Positions 42,250 through 53,892 of a stretch of DNA of 64,000 nt are shown one piece after another. The stretch lies in contig OX235275.1 in assembly GCA_944472155.2 (NCBI GenBank), forward strand, positions 30,742,865 through 30,806,864, in the 5' to 3' direction. The DNA is from Trichobilharzia szidati. Taxonomy: Eukaryota; Platyhelminthes; Trematoda; Strigeidida; Schistosomatidae. Position 1 is the first letter of the stretch. The number at the start of each line of letters is the position of its first letter. The notes beneath the pieces were generated by a model. It was not told the DNA's origin, did not search any database, and worked only from the letters and a program-made list of their open reading frames with translations. The position numbers and the translations under genes were made by a program.

Positions 42250-42860
42250 TCCTAGGAAGATGTCAAAGCCTGGACAGTGAAGGTAGACTTTCATTACACC
42301 GAAATCAAGATGGATATCGATACTACACTAAGAATAAAGAATACGAATCGGATGTTCAACAGAAATGTCAAGTCAGTCAATGCTTTTCTATGAATCAGGG
42401 ATATGCTGTGAGCGTCACAGAAAGCATTTCCAAGTGCCTAATGCAGAATTTTATCAATAAATGTCTTCGCCTCTTACTGAAGATCAGATGGCCAGTCGAT
42501 CGGTCGGTCGGTCGGTCGGCCAGGAAGGATAAGTGACAAGGAACTTTGGCAATGAACCAAGCAAAGAAGCCATCAGCCAAAGATAGTGAAGATGGATGGA
42601 ACATACGATGCTGAGGAGATCGCTGAATGATATTCACACACACGCACAAAAACAGACTCATGAGTGGAACCTAAATGGGAACTGGCAAGTTTAACTTGGG
42701 TCTGAGGGTCACCATGGAGGGGATCATGTCAGGAGGAAATGAAAGTTTATGGGTTGTTAGAGAGCCAGGTATTAAAAAAAGCCAAGTGAAAAGAAGATGT
42801 GCTGCTGAGGCCCCGTGTTTCATTTGGGCCTCAGTTATAACAATATTATAATCATATTAA
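42250..42860 (+). mobile_element. RTE-A C-terminal fragment
   Basis: Starts near GATGTCAAAGCCTGGACAG and ends at CATTTGGGCCTCAGTTATAA. Contains a (GGTC)n expansion at 42497-42519 where other copies read GGCCGGAAAG. No intact frame. Confidence 0.65.
42497..42519. repeat. (GGTC)n microsatellite inside RTE-A
   Basis: Four to five tetranucleotide units, grown from the GGCC-rich site of the element. Confidence 0.8.
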
Positions 42861-42884
42861 AGGAATACTTGTTATCAACTCACT

Positions 42885-43372
42885 TATTTTCAAGTATTGG
42901 TTTGTAGGGATTTGACCGATTGGTTACAGGATTTCAGCATGAACTGACATCGGTTAGACAACCATTGGAAAACCAAACAGAGAGTACTGGACAGCTGTTT
43001 AGTCCTAAATTTGGAGTCTTCATCGGTACGCACCCACCTCCAGGGTTCGAACCCAGGACCTTCTAGTCATAAGGCCAGTGAGCTCGTAGACCATTAAGCC
43101 ATTGAGGCCTGATCCAATGGTCCGTGAATTCTAACTTCTGCCAATTCACGACATAGCGCGAACCCTAGCCAATGTCTTCGGCGAGTATTTGTCCTCACAC
43201 CCGACAAGCTTGCCTTGTAACCAGAAGGTCCTGGTTTCAAACGCCGGTGGGTGCATACCACTGAAAAGCCCAAACCTAGGACGAAATAGCCGGCTGCTCA
43301 GTTCTCTCTGGTTAGTTTTCCAATGGTCTTCTAACTGATGTCAGCTGATGATGAAATCCTGTAATCAACGAC
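42885..43372. mobile_element. S1 inverted pair
   Basis: A reversed unit (42885-43200) faces a forward 3' part (43205-43372). Both have readable tRNA heads (GGTTCGAACCC on the minus strand near 43040) and degenerate hammerheads. Outer ends are inverted copies of the S1 tail. Confidence 0.75.
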
Positions 43373-43518
43373 TCACTTATTTCATGAATGTATGAGGAAA
43401 AGAATGGGTTAGAAGAATATTATGGGATTCCGAAGAAATTCCCATTTATGAAACTGAACTTTTAATATGGCTAACATGACAGACCATAGAATACCAGTCA
43501 AATTCCCACCTCAACAAC
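43373..43518. other. Unclassified spacer
   Basis: No signal seen. Confidence 0.3.
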
Positions 43519-43519
43519 T

Positions 43520-44072
43520 TTGTTGACTTTGATGAAAAGGCTTTCGACAGACAGCGTTGACCGTGAAGTAATTTGTAAACTACTCCACAATACTATGGAG
43601 TTCCCAAAATCCTTAACAACCTCATTTAACAGCCATATGATGATATCGCTTGTCAGGTGATCTACTACGGAAAACCGAGACAAGCCTTCGAAGTGAAGAC
43701 AGGAGTGAAACGTGGCTTCCCACGACTATCACCAATGATAATCCTAATTATGATTAACGGGATTATACGCAAGACCCTGTGAAGCGAGAAGACAGAATAT
43801 GTTGGACCGATAAGAAAACTCTAGGAGACCTGGGCTTAGCCAACGATACATGCCTAGTGTCGCACAACCTCGACGACCCACAGGCTGAAACCAACAAAAA
43901 CTGGCAGAAAAAGCAGTGAAGACAGAAATACAAATGAACGCAGAGAAAACGGAGGTGGTGAAGATAACCAACCAACCAACCAACAACAAAAAGCATCAAT
44001 CAATATCAATGGGAGGAATTTGAAACAGGTCAGTCCCTTCACTTATCTGGCTAGGCAGAATCATTTCAACTT
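43520..44072 (+). pseudogene. RTE-A palm region, part 1 of a split copy
   Basis: Reads, with breaks, a palm motif A near 43530-43570 (GACAGCGTTGACCGTGAAG), a GVKRGFPRLSPM-like turn near 43700-43735, and LGLANDTCLVSHNLDD at 43830-43875 where FADD is mutated. It stops inside the segment after YLGS, and the rest resumes at 44983. Confidence 0.7.
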
Positions 44073-44982
44073 TGATGTTGCAGGATTGGACTACACCGAC
44101 CCCTAGATTAGAAATAGGAGGTGAAGTGGTAGAGCACGTTGACCGCTTCACTTATTTGGGAAGTACCATCAGCCGGTGCCAACAGGTTGATCTCTGACGA
44201 AATCTCAGTACGGATACAAAGTGCTAGTTTCGCATATGCCAGTTTACGCCGTCTCTAGCGTAGACGTGATATCCGACTATCGACCAAAGGGCGTGTGTAC
44301 TGTTCAGCAGTCCGCTCCGTCCTCCTTTATGGCTGTGAGACCTGGCCATTGAGAGCGGAAGACATGAAAAGATTAGCTGTCTTTGACCATGGGTGTCTGC
44401 GTTCTATCTCCCGCGTGAAGTGGTATAATAAGGTGAGCAATATTGAGGTTAGGCATCGGTTGAGTGCTAGGTAAGGAGAGGAAATCAGTCAACGAGACTG
44501 TGAAGCTACATCGACTGAGATGGTTAGGACATGTGTTACGTATGCCTAGTCATCGCCTTCCTCGACTGACGGGCAATGTTAGCTGATATATGGCCAGGCT
44601 GGAAAGGAGCAAGCGGCGGTCAAACCAAAACATGGCACCAGTCAATGAAATCCACAACAGTTAGTCTAAGCCACGTAGGAAGGTGTAGACTTCCTGGTTT
44701 GGGTCCTCGGGACGGTAATAACCAATGGTTGGAAACAATTGGTGACATGGCTCAAAATCGTTCTCAATGGCTGGTGCAGATGCATCCACTCCTTGTGACT
44801 TATGATTTCCAATTAAATTGTTTTGTTCTTCGTTATTACTATTCCTTTGTCTCACACCTCTGTTTACTGTCTATATTATGCATTTCTCCTACTTTCTTCT
44901 CTTCCTTTGTGTGCTACATGGAGTGTGGCGACTTGAACTGCCGCACATATGTGCAAAGTTCTATGTCGAAAACCGAACGACT
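44073..44982 (+). mobile_element. RTE-B LINE nested in RTE-A, most complete RTE-B
   Basis: The frame, with several breaks, reads [43 protein letters not shown], then a WLGHVLRMP-like zone, MLADIWPGWKGASGGQTKTW and GDMAQNRSQW, the layout of RTE-like C-terminal domains. The 3' end is near 44980 after CCGCACATATGTGCAAAGTT. It splits the RTE-A between its STL-like and TDEDIK segments, which are normally adjacent. RT and endonuclease are missing. Confidence 0.8.
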
Positions 44983-45196
44983 GACAGATGAGGATATCAA
45001 AGCCAGCCAGAATCAGAAGGGCTAGGCAGATCTTCATCATCGCTATGAAATATGTTTGGAAATCTTCTGAACTCAGTATAAACAACAGAATTCGGATAAT
45101 CAACACTAATGTTAGTTCATTTCCTCTATATGGGTGAGAAACTTGGCCAGAAAGTCAAGAAAAACATTTCGTACAGCCAGTTGAAGACTTTTATCA
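44983..45196 (+). mobile_element. RTE-A part 2 of the split copy
   Basis: Continues with TDEDIKASQNQKG, then a SSELSINNRIRI-like and a FLLYG-like segment, and breaks off in the QTFINFC segment where CR1 begins. Confidence 0.75.
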
Positions 45197-45212
45197 ACTT
45201 CTGCAGCTTTCA

Positions 45213-45629
45213 ATGGCTCCATTTAGACATAAACGAGATCTACAAACACTAGTAAGTACTCATGAAGCCTGTTGCATTGAGGGGACTAAAATTGAAACTA
45301 AGTCTAATGCAAAATACCTCGGTCTAGTTCTATCTTCCGACCTTACTTGGACATCTCATATCCTAACGATTTCTAAGAAAGTGTTCTGTCTAACCCACTA
45401 CATTAAGAAACTAAGACAATCTGGAATCACCCAACCTCTACTTTCACAATTTGTCAACTCCCGTATCTTACCTATTCTACTTTACTGCTCCTCGTTAGTC
45501 TTTCCTGGACTACTGAAAAAGGACTACACCATCCTGAGAAGGATTTTGAAGGTAGTTAGTAGGACTAGTGGTGTAAAACTCAGTCAGCTCGTCAGTACAT
45601 TAGTTGAAAGACATCTGAATACATGCTAA
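45213..45629 (+). CDS. CR1-like RT C-terminal region, 138 codons
   Basis: An open frame starting with ATG encodes the part of a CR1-like reverse transcriptase after the palm: ATKIETKSNAKYLGLVLSSDLTW-type thumb start (the YLGL segment), WTSHILTISKK, HYIKKLRQSGI, LPILLYCSSLVFPGLLKKDY and VVSRTSGVKLSQLV. These match the standard CR1 order and the CR1 copies at 14496 and 63830-64000. A stop at 45627-45629 cuts it, and the tail HPLYSQLSPCISS and IYARTTKY continues in a shifted frame to about 45770. The catalytic domain is missing. It is a dead fragment of a LINE. Confidence 0.8.
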   Translation: MAPFRHKRDLQTLVSTHEACCIEGTKIETKSNAKYLGLVLSSDLTWTSHILTISKKVFCLTHYIKKLRQSGITQPLLSQFVNSRILPILLYCSSLVFPGLLKKDYTILRRILKVVSRTSGVKLSQLVSTLVERHLNTC

Positions 45630-45773
45630 AAATAGTCTAAAACCATACTCTATGACCCACAACACCCACTCTACTCCCAACTCTCGCCTTGCATCTCATC
45701 AAGTAGATCCAGAAATCAGTGTAAAATAATCTATGCTCGCACAACGAAGTACAGGAACCCAACGATACCATAT

Positions 45774-45860
45774 TTGGCCCGGTAGCACAGTGGTTAGGAC
45801 TCCCGCCGACCATGCACATGGTCCGGGGTTCGATTACCTGCCGACGCACAACCGATATCT
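45774..45860 (+). mobile_element. S3-type tRNA head inside CR1
   Basis: CGGTAGCACAGTGGTTAGGA (A box) and GGGGTTCGATTACC (B box) with GACGCAC after it match the S3 head at 19830-19895. The body is missing, and CR1-like sequence resumes within about 60 bases. Confidence 0.65.
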
Positions 45861-46772
45861 ATGGTCGGCCTGTAAAATTTGGGCTACCGATATCCATGCT
45901 GAAAATTCCATACTTCTACCAAAAGTACTGTGTGGAATCAAGCTGTAAACGAAAATAAGTGACAGAGACAATGTTTAGCGCGAAACCTATGACTTGCTTT
46001 GTTGTTAATAACATAATTTTAGGCTCTTTTATTTCTCTATTATTTTATATTCTATAGTGAACTCCTTCTCAAACATACTTGGCTACCTAAATTATTAACA
46101 TTGGCTTCTTTTTTTGTACTTTACTCTACTCCTTCTTTTGTGTATCTACTGGTTCCGACTATATTAGCACTATGAGTATTACAAAATTGTCCTGTCATAA
46201 ACCATCATGTAATTATTAGTTTTTGTGGTTGCTGTTGTTGTTCTTTTTGTTCGGCAATATTAACTGACAATCTTGGTTGTGAAAGCCATTATCACCATCT
46301 AAAAATTTTGTATTATGCAGGATTACTCACACTACCACTACAAACACCGCATTTGACCTGATAAGAAAAAGCAACCCTGAAATGTTATTTTATGATTGTT
46401 TAGTGTTGTTTCAACCTAAATTAACTGATCATCTTGGCGATAAACATTCTTAAATATCATTTCATAACTTCTTGTATGACTAAAGCTATACTGTCACCAT
46501 GCATAATCATATCATAGCTTCCACTATTCAATACTGAGATATTATTTTATGTTGTTTATTTTCCTTTCTACTTCTTGGTATTTTTTTCTTTTTCGCACTT
46601 TTTATTATTTTTGTGTTTGTTTTTTTGTTGTTGTTGTCTTTAAATTTATTTTTTGAAATACTCCTTTAAATGTTTGATAAAATTAGATGCAAATATTGTA
46701 GATATGTGCTGAAAATTCCACACTGTACCACTAGTACTGTTTCTGGAATAAAGCAATTTATTATTATTATTA

Positions 46773-47092
46773 TTTTGAAGATTAGACGGTCGCTCAGAAA
46801 GAACTAACAATAAGAAACTCTGGGAGGGAACCAATCAAGAACCTATTGCTCAACAAATGTGATAGATGCTTAGGAGATCATAAAATGACATTGCACACAG
46901 GGCCTTTTCCCAAGTGGGATCCTGATGGGAAACAACCTGATAGGAGCCATTGTGTCTGTGACCTGGAGAAGTAGATGAGACCCTATGGGCAATTCTGTGG
47001 CCAGCTTTAAGAGCACTGCAAACAACAGAACACAACACTGTGGAAGCTCTATGTACCACTGTGAAAGCAAGGGAATAATAATATTATAGTAA
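46773..47092 (+). mobile_element. RTE-A part 3 of the split copy
   Basis: Resumes with TGAAGATTAGACGGTCGCTC and ends in GGGAATAATAATATTATAG, the RTE-A 3' end. It completes the copy begun at 43520. Confidence 0.7.
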
Positions 47093-48980
47093 TATTACAG
47101 TAGAAACCTTCAATAAATACCTGTCTAGATCCAAGTGGAAGATATTTGCTTCCGTTTGACTTATGGGGTATCTTCCCTGTCAGACAACAAATGCTTCAGT
47201 TGGTCAGAAACAAACTTTCAGTATAGCAGATAGGAGAAGATTTGTAATTCAGAGCTGGATGCTTTGATTAAGAAGTTTTCAAAGTCTTGTACCATTTGTT
47301 TTTTAATTCTTCTTGAGTTGAACTTTAGGGTAGTAGTCGGGACCCGATGAACTGCACTAGCTGATTCGAATGTTCCTTCAAGTCTAAACATGCCGGAAAA
47401 CATTGCTTGGACAACGGTGAGACTATATGCAGTTACCATCATAGCGTAAATCAATGATACTATGTTTGGAAGTCTGAAAGCAAAGTTTTACTGCTGTAGG
47501 ATTTGTGTGTGACAGAAATAAGGATGATCACTAAGCCAGCTTTCTCTTTCCTCTCAAGGTGCGAGTTAGGAAAGATTGACCCCAGGAAAACTTTACACCC
47601 GACCTATCAGCAGGTGGAACCATGGCCGGCGGTTAGGTATTCGTAGAGAATTAAATCTAAGAACCAATTCAAATAGTTTGTATACGACTGCACTCAAGCA
47701 GTTATCCCTTAGACTATGCAGTCACACAACGCTAATGCTCTCTCAGTTTCAGTTATTTTCAAAAGAAGTTAACTTCCCTGGTGAACACCCGCGAGAAGTA
47801 ATAACCGCCCACACACTTCAATAAACACACAAAGCTTTCCTGATAAGTGTAATGTGCAATGCATCCATGACTCTTTTAACAATGAACATTGTTGTCTAAA
47901 TAGACAACGAAACGTTCACAATTAAAAACCATTTAGATCAGTGAGTGAAACAGCAGACAAACTCTCTGTATTTATGCCCCCTTGTGTCACCTGAATTTTA
48001 TTGATTGCAGAAATAGTGTGCAAAGTTTATTACTACTACTACTATTTATCATTAAGTATAATGACAGGGGTAATTGCATCACTGGTTCACTGACTTGGGG
48101 TTCGATTTCCACCTGACGCACTCCTACAAACTCATCCCGTAAAACAGAAACATCACGGCTACTGAAGCCCTTTTGTCTCACTCGGAACTCAAAGGAATAG
48201 AAAAGGGAACAATGGTGAAAAACGAATTAGTTGAACTATTGTTTTACTCCATGAAATTTACGCAACTTCATTAATTCTCGCAGGAATTTACGCACTGAAG
48301 TGGAAAAATTACTCGAAATCTGTCTATATGACTGATAACAGCTGATACGTGTAGCAAAACAGGCGGCATTAGTCGCCTAAATGGCCCAGTAGATAACGCT
48401 TTAGCATTTGAAACGATAGTAGCTCGGTTCCATTCTCCATAATAACACATCTGCCTTTTGGAGATGTAAGCATGTTGAGCTGACGATTATTGAACAGGAC
48501 AAAGTAGGCATCCTAAATTCCACTGACAGCTATCTCCAACTCAATAATATATTCCATAGAGAGATGACTTCTTGACCACTTAGAAGATGTGACTTAGGAT
48601 GGTGAACGTCATAATATCCTGCTAGACGTCCTTATCAATGTGACTCAATACTAATTTTTATTGAAGACGTAATGCCTCTGCCATATCACATGACAGTAAA
48701 ATGTCTCCTCAAAGAAAACATATTTCAGAGAATATAAGTCAATCTGAACACTAACCCACTTTAGAGATGTTGCTCTTTTGAAAAAAATAATAATGGCGTT
48801 CAATTTTTGTTTGAATCAATATTTATCTAAGTGCACTCATTTTAAAAAACGTCATTATTTTTAAACATATCTTAGATGTTTCAGAAAAAAGTGCAAAACA
48901 TGCAAAAATCGAGGGAAGATTTGAGTCTCCAGTAGAAATGTGGGCCTTAAGGAACTGAAACTACGGGATACATCCCTATG
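47093..48980. other. Mostly unclassified DNA with a hammerhead-like hairpin
   Basis: No gene recognised. At 47890-47920 a perfect 6 base pair stem GTTGTC/GACAAC is followed by GAAACGTTC as in the PLE ribozymes, but the core strand is lost. tRNA-like B boxes occur near 48100 (GGGGTTCGATTTCC) and a tRNA-like head near 48380-48440, both probably old SINE scraps. Confidence 0.4.
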
Positions 48981-48984
48981 TTAG

Positions 48985-49175
48985 ATGGTTGGAGATAGAC
49001 AGTAAGATGGAATGTGATGAAACTAGGTTTTGTCCTTATTAGCACTCATCAGTATGACGTATCTGAAAACTTGGAAGAACTAATGTCAGTTTGGAGGCTC
49101 AGAGCCATGTCACCCAGTGCTACATTCAGAGACATTACCAATGAGTTATTTGAGCTCTCACGTATTCTACGCCTT
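48985..49175 (-). mobile_element. S2 unit, reversed, decayed
   Basis: The hammerhead half (TTAGCACTCATCAGTATG at about 49038, core complement TCATCAG intact) is followed by the tRNA head with A box complement near 49135-49160. The GAAA strand is changed to AAAAC-like sequence. Confidence 0.6.
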
Positions 49176-49261
49176 GTTAATTTGTTTGATTAGAACGGAA
49201 CATCAATTCAGAGTGCTTTGCAATGACAAATCGTCAAATTTTCGTGGCTCCTGATAAAAAT

Positions 49262-49680
49262 TAAGACTGATTAAGAAGCGATTTCAGTCGAAGAACCATT
49301 AAATACCTCTAGGAAATACTGGACAGTATTGTCTCATCGCACTTTAGGACTCTTCAGCTGCGTTTCACAGTCATGACCCCATCAGAGAACAAACCCAGGG
49401 GCACTTCAGATTATGAGGTCAGTCCACTGACTATTCAACTACTGGGATGGAAACCAATGACTCGTCAATTCCTTCCCAGCTGCTCAATGGTATTCAAGAT
49501 CATTTTGTAACCTGAAGATCCTAGGTTAAATTCACAGTGGTAAGGTTATGGGTGTGTACTAATGAACAGTCCTAAAGCAGGGCGAAACAGCTATCCACGA
49601 CTCCATGGTTGTTTTCAATGGGTCTCTAAGTCATATAAATCCATAATCAAATTCAGTTTCCGCCAACACTAAGAATTAGA
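49262..49680. mobile_element. S1 inverted pair, decayed
   Basis: A reversed unit (49262-49475) faces a forward unit (49476-49680). The forward hammerhead shows GTGTACTAATGAACAGTCC, a GGGC strand, GAAACAGCTATC and an altered core. Fifth example in the window of facing S1 units. Confidence 0.65.
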
Positions 49681-50094
49681 CAAATGACGTTGACTACGTC
49701 CTCAGTTACCAATCAATGTACAGTTTGTTTCACAACTCAGCACCAACTTCCGGACTTTTAAAAACAAAATCGAACTAACTTGAGATTCTTCTGCCATGTG
49801 GAATCACAACTCCACACTACTACTCTCATAAACTATCTAATGGTTGTTGGTGTCTCCTCCTGCTGATGTCCATCCGTGACATCAGATAACAGATTGAGTT
49901 AATTTTAGTATCGAATGAACCTTTTGGTCAACTTTGTATGAAGCTAAGCAGGAAAGTAGACAAATCGACTTACATCAAAGGCTAAAAGTTACTTATCCAA
50001 AGTTAAGCTTAACCATTTACTTTCTTGAGATAAGAATGCGAAGTGAGGTTCACTTTACTTGATAATTAACTGACTGGCTTCGACGTAGAATTTT
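49681..50094. other. Unclassified DNA
   Basis: No signal seen. Confidence 0.3.
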
Positions 50095-50800
50095 GCACAA
50101 ATGTGTAGCACCTCAAGTTGCCACACTCCATGGAGCATACAAAGCAAGGGAACAGAGTAAACAGAGATTCAAAAGAGAGATAATAAACCGAAGTGGGAAA
50201 GGAAAAAAATTTAGTAATATGTTAGAACAGTAGAATTTTATTGGATTTGACAAATCACAAGGATTGGATGCATCTGCGCCAGCCATTAGCAACGATTTTG
50301 AGTCATACCACCAATTGTCTCCAACCATCCCGAGGCCCCCAACTAGTCAGGAAGTCTACACTCGCATACTTGACCAGCTTAAACTAACTGTTGTGGATTT
50401 GATTGACTGATGAGGCCACGTTTTGGTTTGACCACCACTAGCTCTTTTTCAACCTGATCTTTTGTTAGTAATCTAACAGTGCCCATCGAGGAAGGCGGCG
50501 GCTAGGCATATGTAACACATGTTCTAACCATCTCAATGAGTATAAGTCCTCAACATCGTCGATTGAATTCCCCTTCTCCTCACCTAGCACTCACTGGAAG
50601 TATAACCTCAATATTGCTCACTTTATTGTAACACGAGAGATAGAATGGAGATACCTATGATCAAAGATAGCTGGCTAGTTAGCCTTTTCATGTCTTCCAC
50701 TTTCAATGGCCATGTCTCACAGCCAGCCATAAAGGAGGTCAGATCGAACTGAAGAGCTGACTTGATGAACCCTTATGTGGTAGTGGCTGGCTATCTAAGT
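50095..50800 (-). mobile_element. RTE-B fragment, reversed
   Basis: The complement matches 44320-44950: CTCCATGGAGCATAC near 50127 at the 3' end, GAGGCCCCCAAC near 50332, CAGTGCCCATCGAGGAAGGC near 50476 and GGCCATGTCTCACAGCC near 50707. All frames are broken. Confidence 0.7.
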
Positions 50801-50879
50801 ATGTTGTTGATCTCTTTGTGATATGTCAAATCAACAGCCAGATGACATATATATATTACTAACAAAAGTGAGTAAGTAA

Positions 50880-51682
50880 GCTTAGACTATAGTAGCATAG
50901 ACTTTTAGGTCAGCAAGAAGACTCTAAAAGATCTAGACTTCGTGGATGATTTAAGTCTGATATCACACAAACTCAAAGACCTACACAAGCGAAAACCAGC
51001 AAGTTGGCAAGCCGACAACAACAACAACAAGTACCGATCATTATTGGTGGGAGAAACTTGAAGGAAGTAACCCGTTTCATTTATCTGGCCAGGTAGCATC
51101 GTTTCAACGATAGGCACACTACATTGATGAGGCCATCAAAGTCAACGAGGATCAGAAACGTTAGACGGACCCTCGTTACTCCGCAATTAGTGGGGAAATC
51201 TCCAACAACCGGTATTAAGAACGAAATTGGGGTTTCGCATTACTAATATCATGAGAGTCAGTGATCAAAAACATTTCGAATATGCTTCAAAATTTTATCA
51301 ACAACAATCTTAGCTGCATATACTGAAGATGAAATGACCATATAGGGTGGTTAGGCGATAAGGACCTCTGACAAGCTATGAATCAGCCAGGAACCTGTCA
51401 CTCGACAAAGATGAAGAAAGAAGAGGAAATCAACATAATGGACACACGATGAAGAGATGGTTGAGTGACACTGTGCTGCTGCTGCCCCCAATTTGAACCC
51501 AAACGCTAAACGATAAGTTGGGCGTCGTTCCGAAGGTGACGTGGAAGAGACCACATGAGCAGGAGATGAGAGCTTACAGGTAATCGTGGAGCCAGCTAGT
51601 GAAGACTGGAAAATACAGGATGAAATGGAGATCTGTTGTTGAATCCCTGTATTCCTCTCAGGGCTTTAGGGAATAATAATTA
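50880..51682 (+). mobile_element. RTE-A fragment: active-site region to 3' end
   Basis: Starts with AAGAAGACTCTAAAAGATCT; the LDFVDDLSLISHKL-like motif (50936-50978) is near intact. Poly-Q equivalent at 51017-51032. The 3' end GGGAATAATAATTATAAC is near 51670. Frames are broken. Confidence 0.7.
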
Positions 51683-52200
51683 TAACTGCTATATAAAATG
51701 CGTCGGCCTAATAGATCCTTGGTGGAGTAAATTGGTTCTTCTTAGTTGTAATAGCCATAGTATTCTAAGAAAAGCTAAATCACTGCAATATGCATTCGAA
51801 TAATCGTGACAGTTTCATTCAACGATAAAAGGTCACTTAGGAAAAGTAAACAATAAACAGTAACTAGGCAACCAAGTACATGTTTATATCTTTTCACCAA
51901 AAGCATTAACTTCACAATGAAGTTATCATTGAAAATGTTGTCTATAAAGTCAATATGAAGGCTTCTAAATTTAATGTAGAACCGTCTGTCTGAGTAAACA
52001 ATAGACACCAAAGTCAAATGACCTTGACTTGACCAATCAGGTAGCTCAGTATTACAAATTAATGCTAGTCATAATCCTCGTTGAAAATGCCTCCCAGATT
52101 TGGTTTCTGACTTTTTTATGGAAAATGTGTTGATAGGGAAGAATAAAGCATGCATATGTGGAGGGATAATGACTCTGCAAAAGTATTGTCGGGCCACTGA
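51683..52200. other. Unclassified DNA
   Basis: An 80-codon minus-strand frame (51775-52017) has no recognisable domain. Confidence 0.3.
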
Positions 52201-52203
52201 TGG

Positions 52204-52623
52204 TTATACATTCAGATGCAACCACTTTGTATGAAGAAGTCTGTATAAGTTGATGAGTCGTGCATAACTGGTGATTTTTTTAGACACTTTCTTCTCTAAA
52301 TCAAAGCTCTTCCCTAGTAATATATTGCGTATGTGCAACCAGTATGTGCTGCAGCCGGAGAAATAGATAACACATTGTTTTGATATGTCTATAACCACTT
52401 CTATTAGAGATATACACCCTATACGATTCATTTTTATTACATATGTATCGTAGATACACTTCTTTGTAAAATAAGTACCACTTTCCACCTTGAAGAATCT
52501 GATTGGCTGTTTCAAGGTCGTCTGAAGCTTTACTGTTGCCACTACAAGTTTAAGTATTAGGCAATGAGACCCAATTATTGTGTCAGGACTAATGAGATAT
52601 AACATCTGACTGTTTAAAATCAT
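52204..52623 (-). pseudogene. LINE-like linker between endonuclease and RT
   Basis: A 139-codon open frame. The segment ISPDTIIGSHCLILKLVV, then LKQPIRFFKVESGTY, and a later IRNILLGKSF resembles the stretch after the endonuclease of non-LTR elements, where a GSDH-type motif (here GSHC), a basic RFF-type segment and a W-rich segment are followed by lysine-rich residues. The aspartate of the SDH motif is missing. Neither endonuclease nor RT is next to it. Assignment is by eye and tentative. Confidence 0.4.
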
Positions 52624-52849
52624 GTCTTCTGTTCCAAAATCTAGCTTTCGTATTCATGACAAAAATATAGAAAGTTATGTTCTATCAGTTTCCTTACACT
52701 TCAAATTTTGGTATCAACTGCAACGTGCTGTGCCCAACAGTAGAGACCTCCACAAAAACCAATACAGTGTATTTGAATACTCTCTCTTCTGTAGAAGAAG
52801 TTGTGCATAATCACAGAAATTGGCTGATGATGGCATTAAAAATCACAAA

Positions 52850-53105
52850 TTGAAAGAATTTAGAATTCATCGCTTGTAAATCGGATTCCGTCCTCCCTCA
52901 CTCCCTGAATGGTAAACTAGTCCACTCTGTAGTCTAAAAGTCCTAGGTTCGATCGCTGATGTGGGAATGAGTGCGGACACCTGAAAAGTTTGGAGCTACG
53001 ATTAGACAACTTACCATAGCTCCCAAGAGGTTTCCAATAGTTGTCTACCTGATATCAATCCGCGATCAAACTTGAAACCGATAGAATCCATGCAATCTAA
53101 CTCTT
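52850..53105 (+). mobile_element. S1 unit, decayed
   Basis: tRNA head with B box AGGTTCGATCGC at about 52944, a lost hammerhead and the S1 tail ending in CCGCGATCAAACTTGAAA. Confidence 0.6.
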
Positions 53106-53339
53106 GAATTTCAAGGTAGGTTTTGTCACAAACTAACTTTGCCTGGGAAAATCATTGAAATAAATTATGAAATAAGTCATTAGATAACTATTTCCTCACA
53201 GCTCACAAAACCACTTTCAGAACAATACACTCCTGACCTCATCAAGAATGCAACGTAGGACCACTGAAGATTCTTTGATTAAGAAGAAACAATTATGTAG
53301 TATTTCTAGGACCCCTTTTATCGTATTATAATGTGATTT

Positions 53340-53465
53340 ATAATGAAAATATCACAAACTCATTTAGAAACAAATTAAGTCAATTTAAGGATCCTGTGAA
53401 GCACATTGAATAAAATATTTTAGTTTACCTAATACCTTGTAATGATTGTAAGGATTAGTAACTAA
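53340..53465 (+). mobile_element. PLE fragment split by RTE-A, part 1
   Basis: Translates, with one stop, to TNSFRNKLSQFKDPVKHIE and then a PCNDCK-like cysteine segment, the start of the GIY-YIG domain in the local PLE. Stops at 53465 where RTE-A begins. Confidence 0.65.
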
Positions 53466-53892
53466 GCGCGTGCATCACGAAAAGCATTTCCAACTGCCAG
53501 CTGAAAACTTCTGTCAACATCTGCCTTCGCTCAACACTGAAGATCAGCTGACCGGCTGGCCAGAAAGAATTAGCAACACAAGAAACTATGGGAACGAACC
53601 AATCAACAAACTGTTGTTCAACAAATATTATGAAGAAAATCGAGATGGAACGTACACACTCTGAGGAGACTGTCTGGTGATATCGGACACCAGGTCAGTA
53701 CTGGACTATGACCCGAATGAGAAACGGCGAGCTGAGCGTCGGAGGGAGCTGTGGATCAGATGATGTGAGGAGAAGATAAAAGCTTGTGTGAAATCGTGGG
53801 GCCAGATGAAGTTGACTGCAGAGAATAGAACAAAGTGGAAACATGCTGTTGAAGCCCTAAGTTCCACTCGGAACTCAAAAGAATAATGATAA
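53466..53892 (+). mobile_element. RTE-A C-terminal fragment nested in PLE
   Basis: TGCATCACGAAAAGCATTTC to GGAACTCAAAAGAATAATGA. Normal RTE-A 3' end. Second case in the window of RTE-A inside a PLE. Confidence 0.7.

Larger units (their letters stand above)
45197..46772 (+). mobile_element. CR1-like LINE, 5'-truncated, nested in RTE-A
   Basis: Coding part 45213-45770, then a long AT-rich 3' untranslated region ending with GTTTCTGGAATAAAGC and an ATTATTATT tail (46735-46772). RTE-A resumes at 46773, so the CR1 inserted into it. Contains the S3 head at 45774-45860. Confidence 0.8.

Noticed and set aside
43744..44042. Overlapping minus-strand frames with hydrophobic segments
   Set aside because: They are antisense to the RTE-A palm region and differ between overlapping frames, so no membrane protein is supported.
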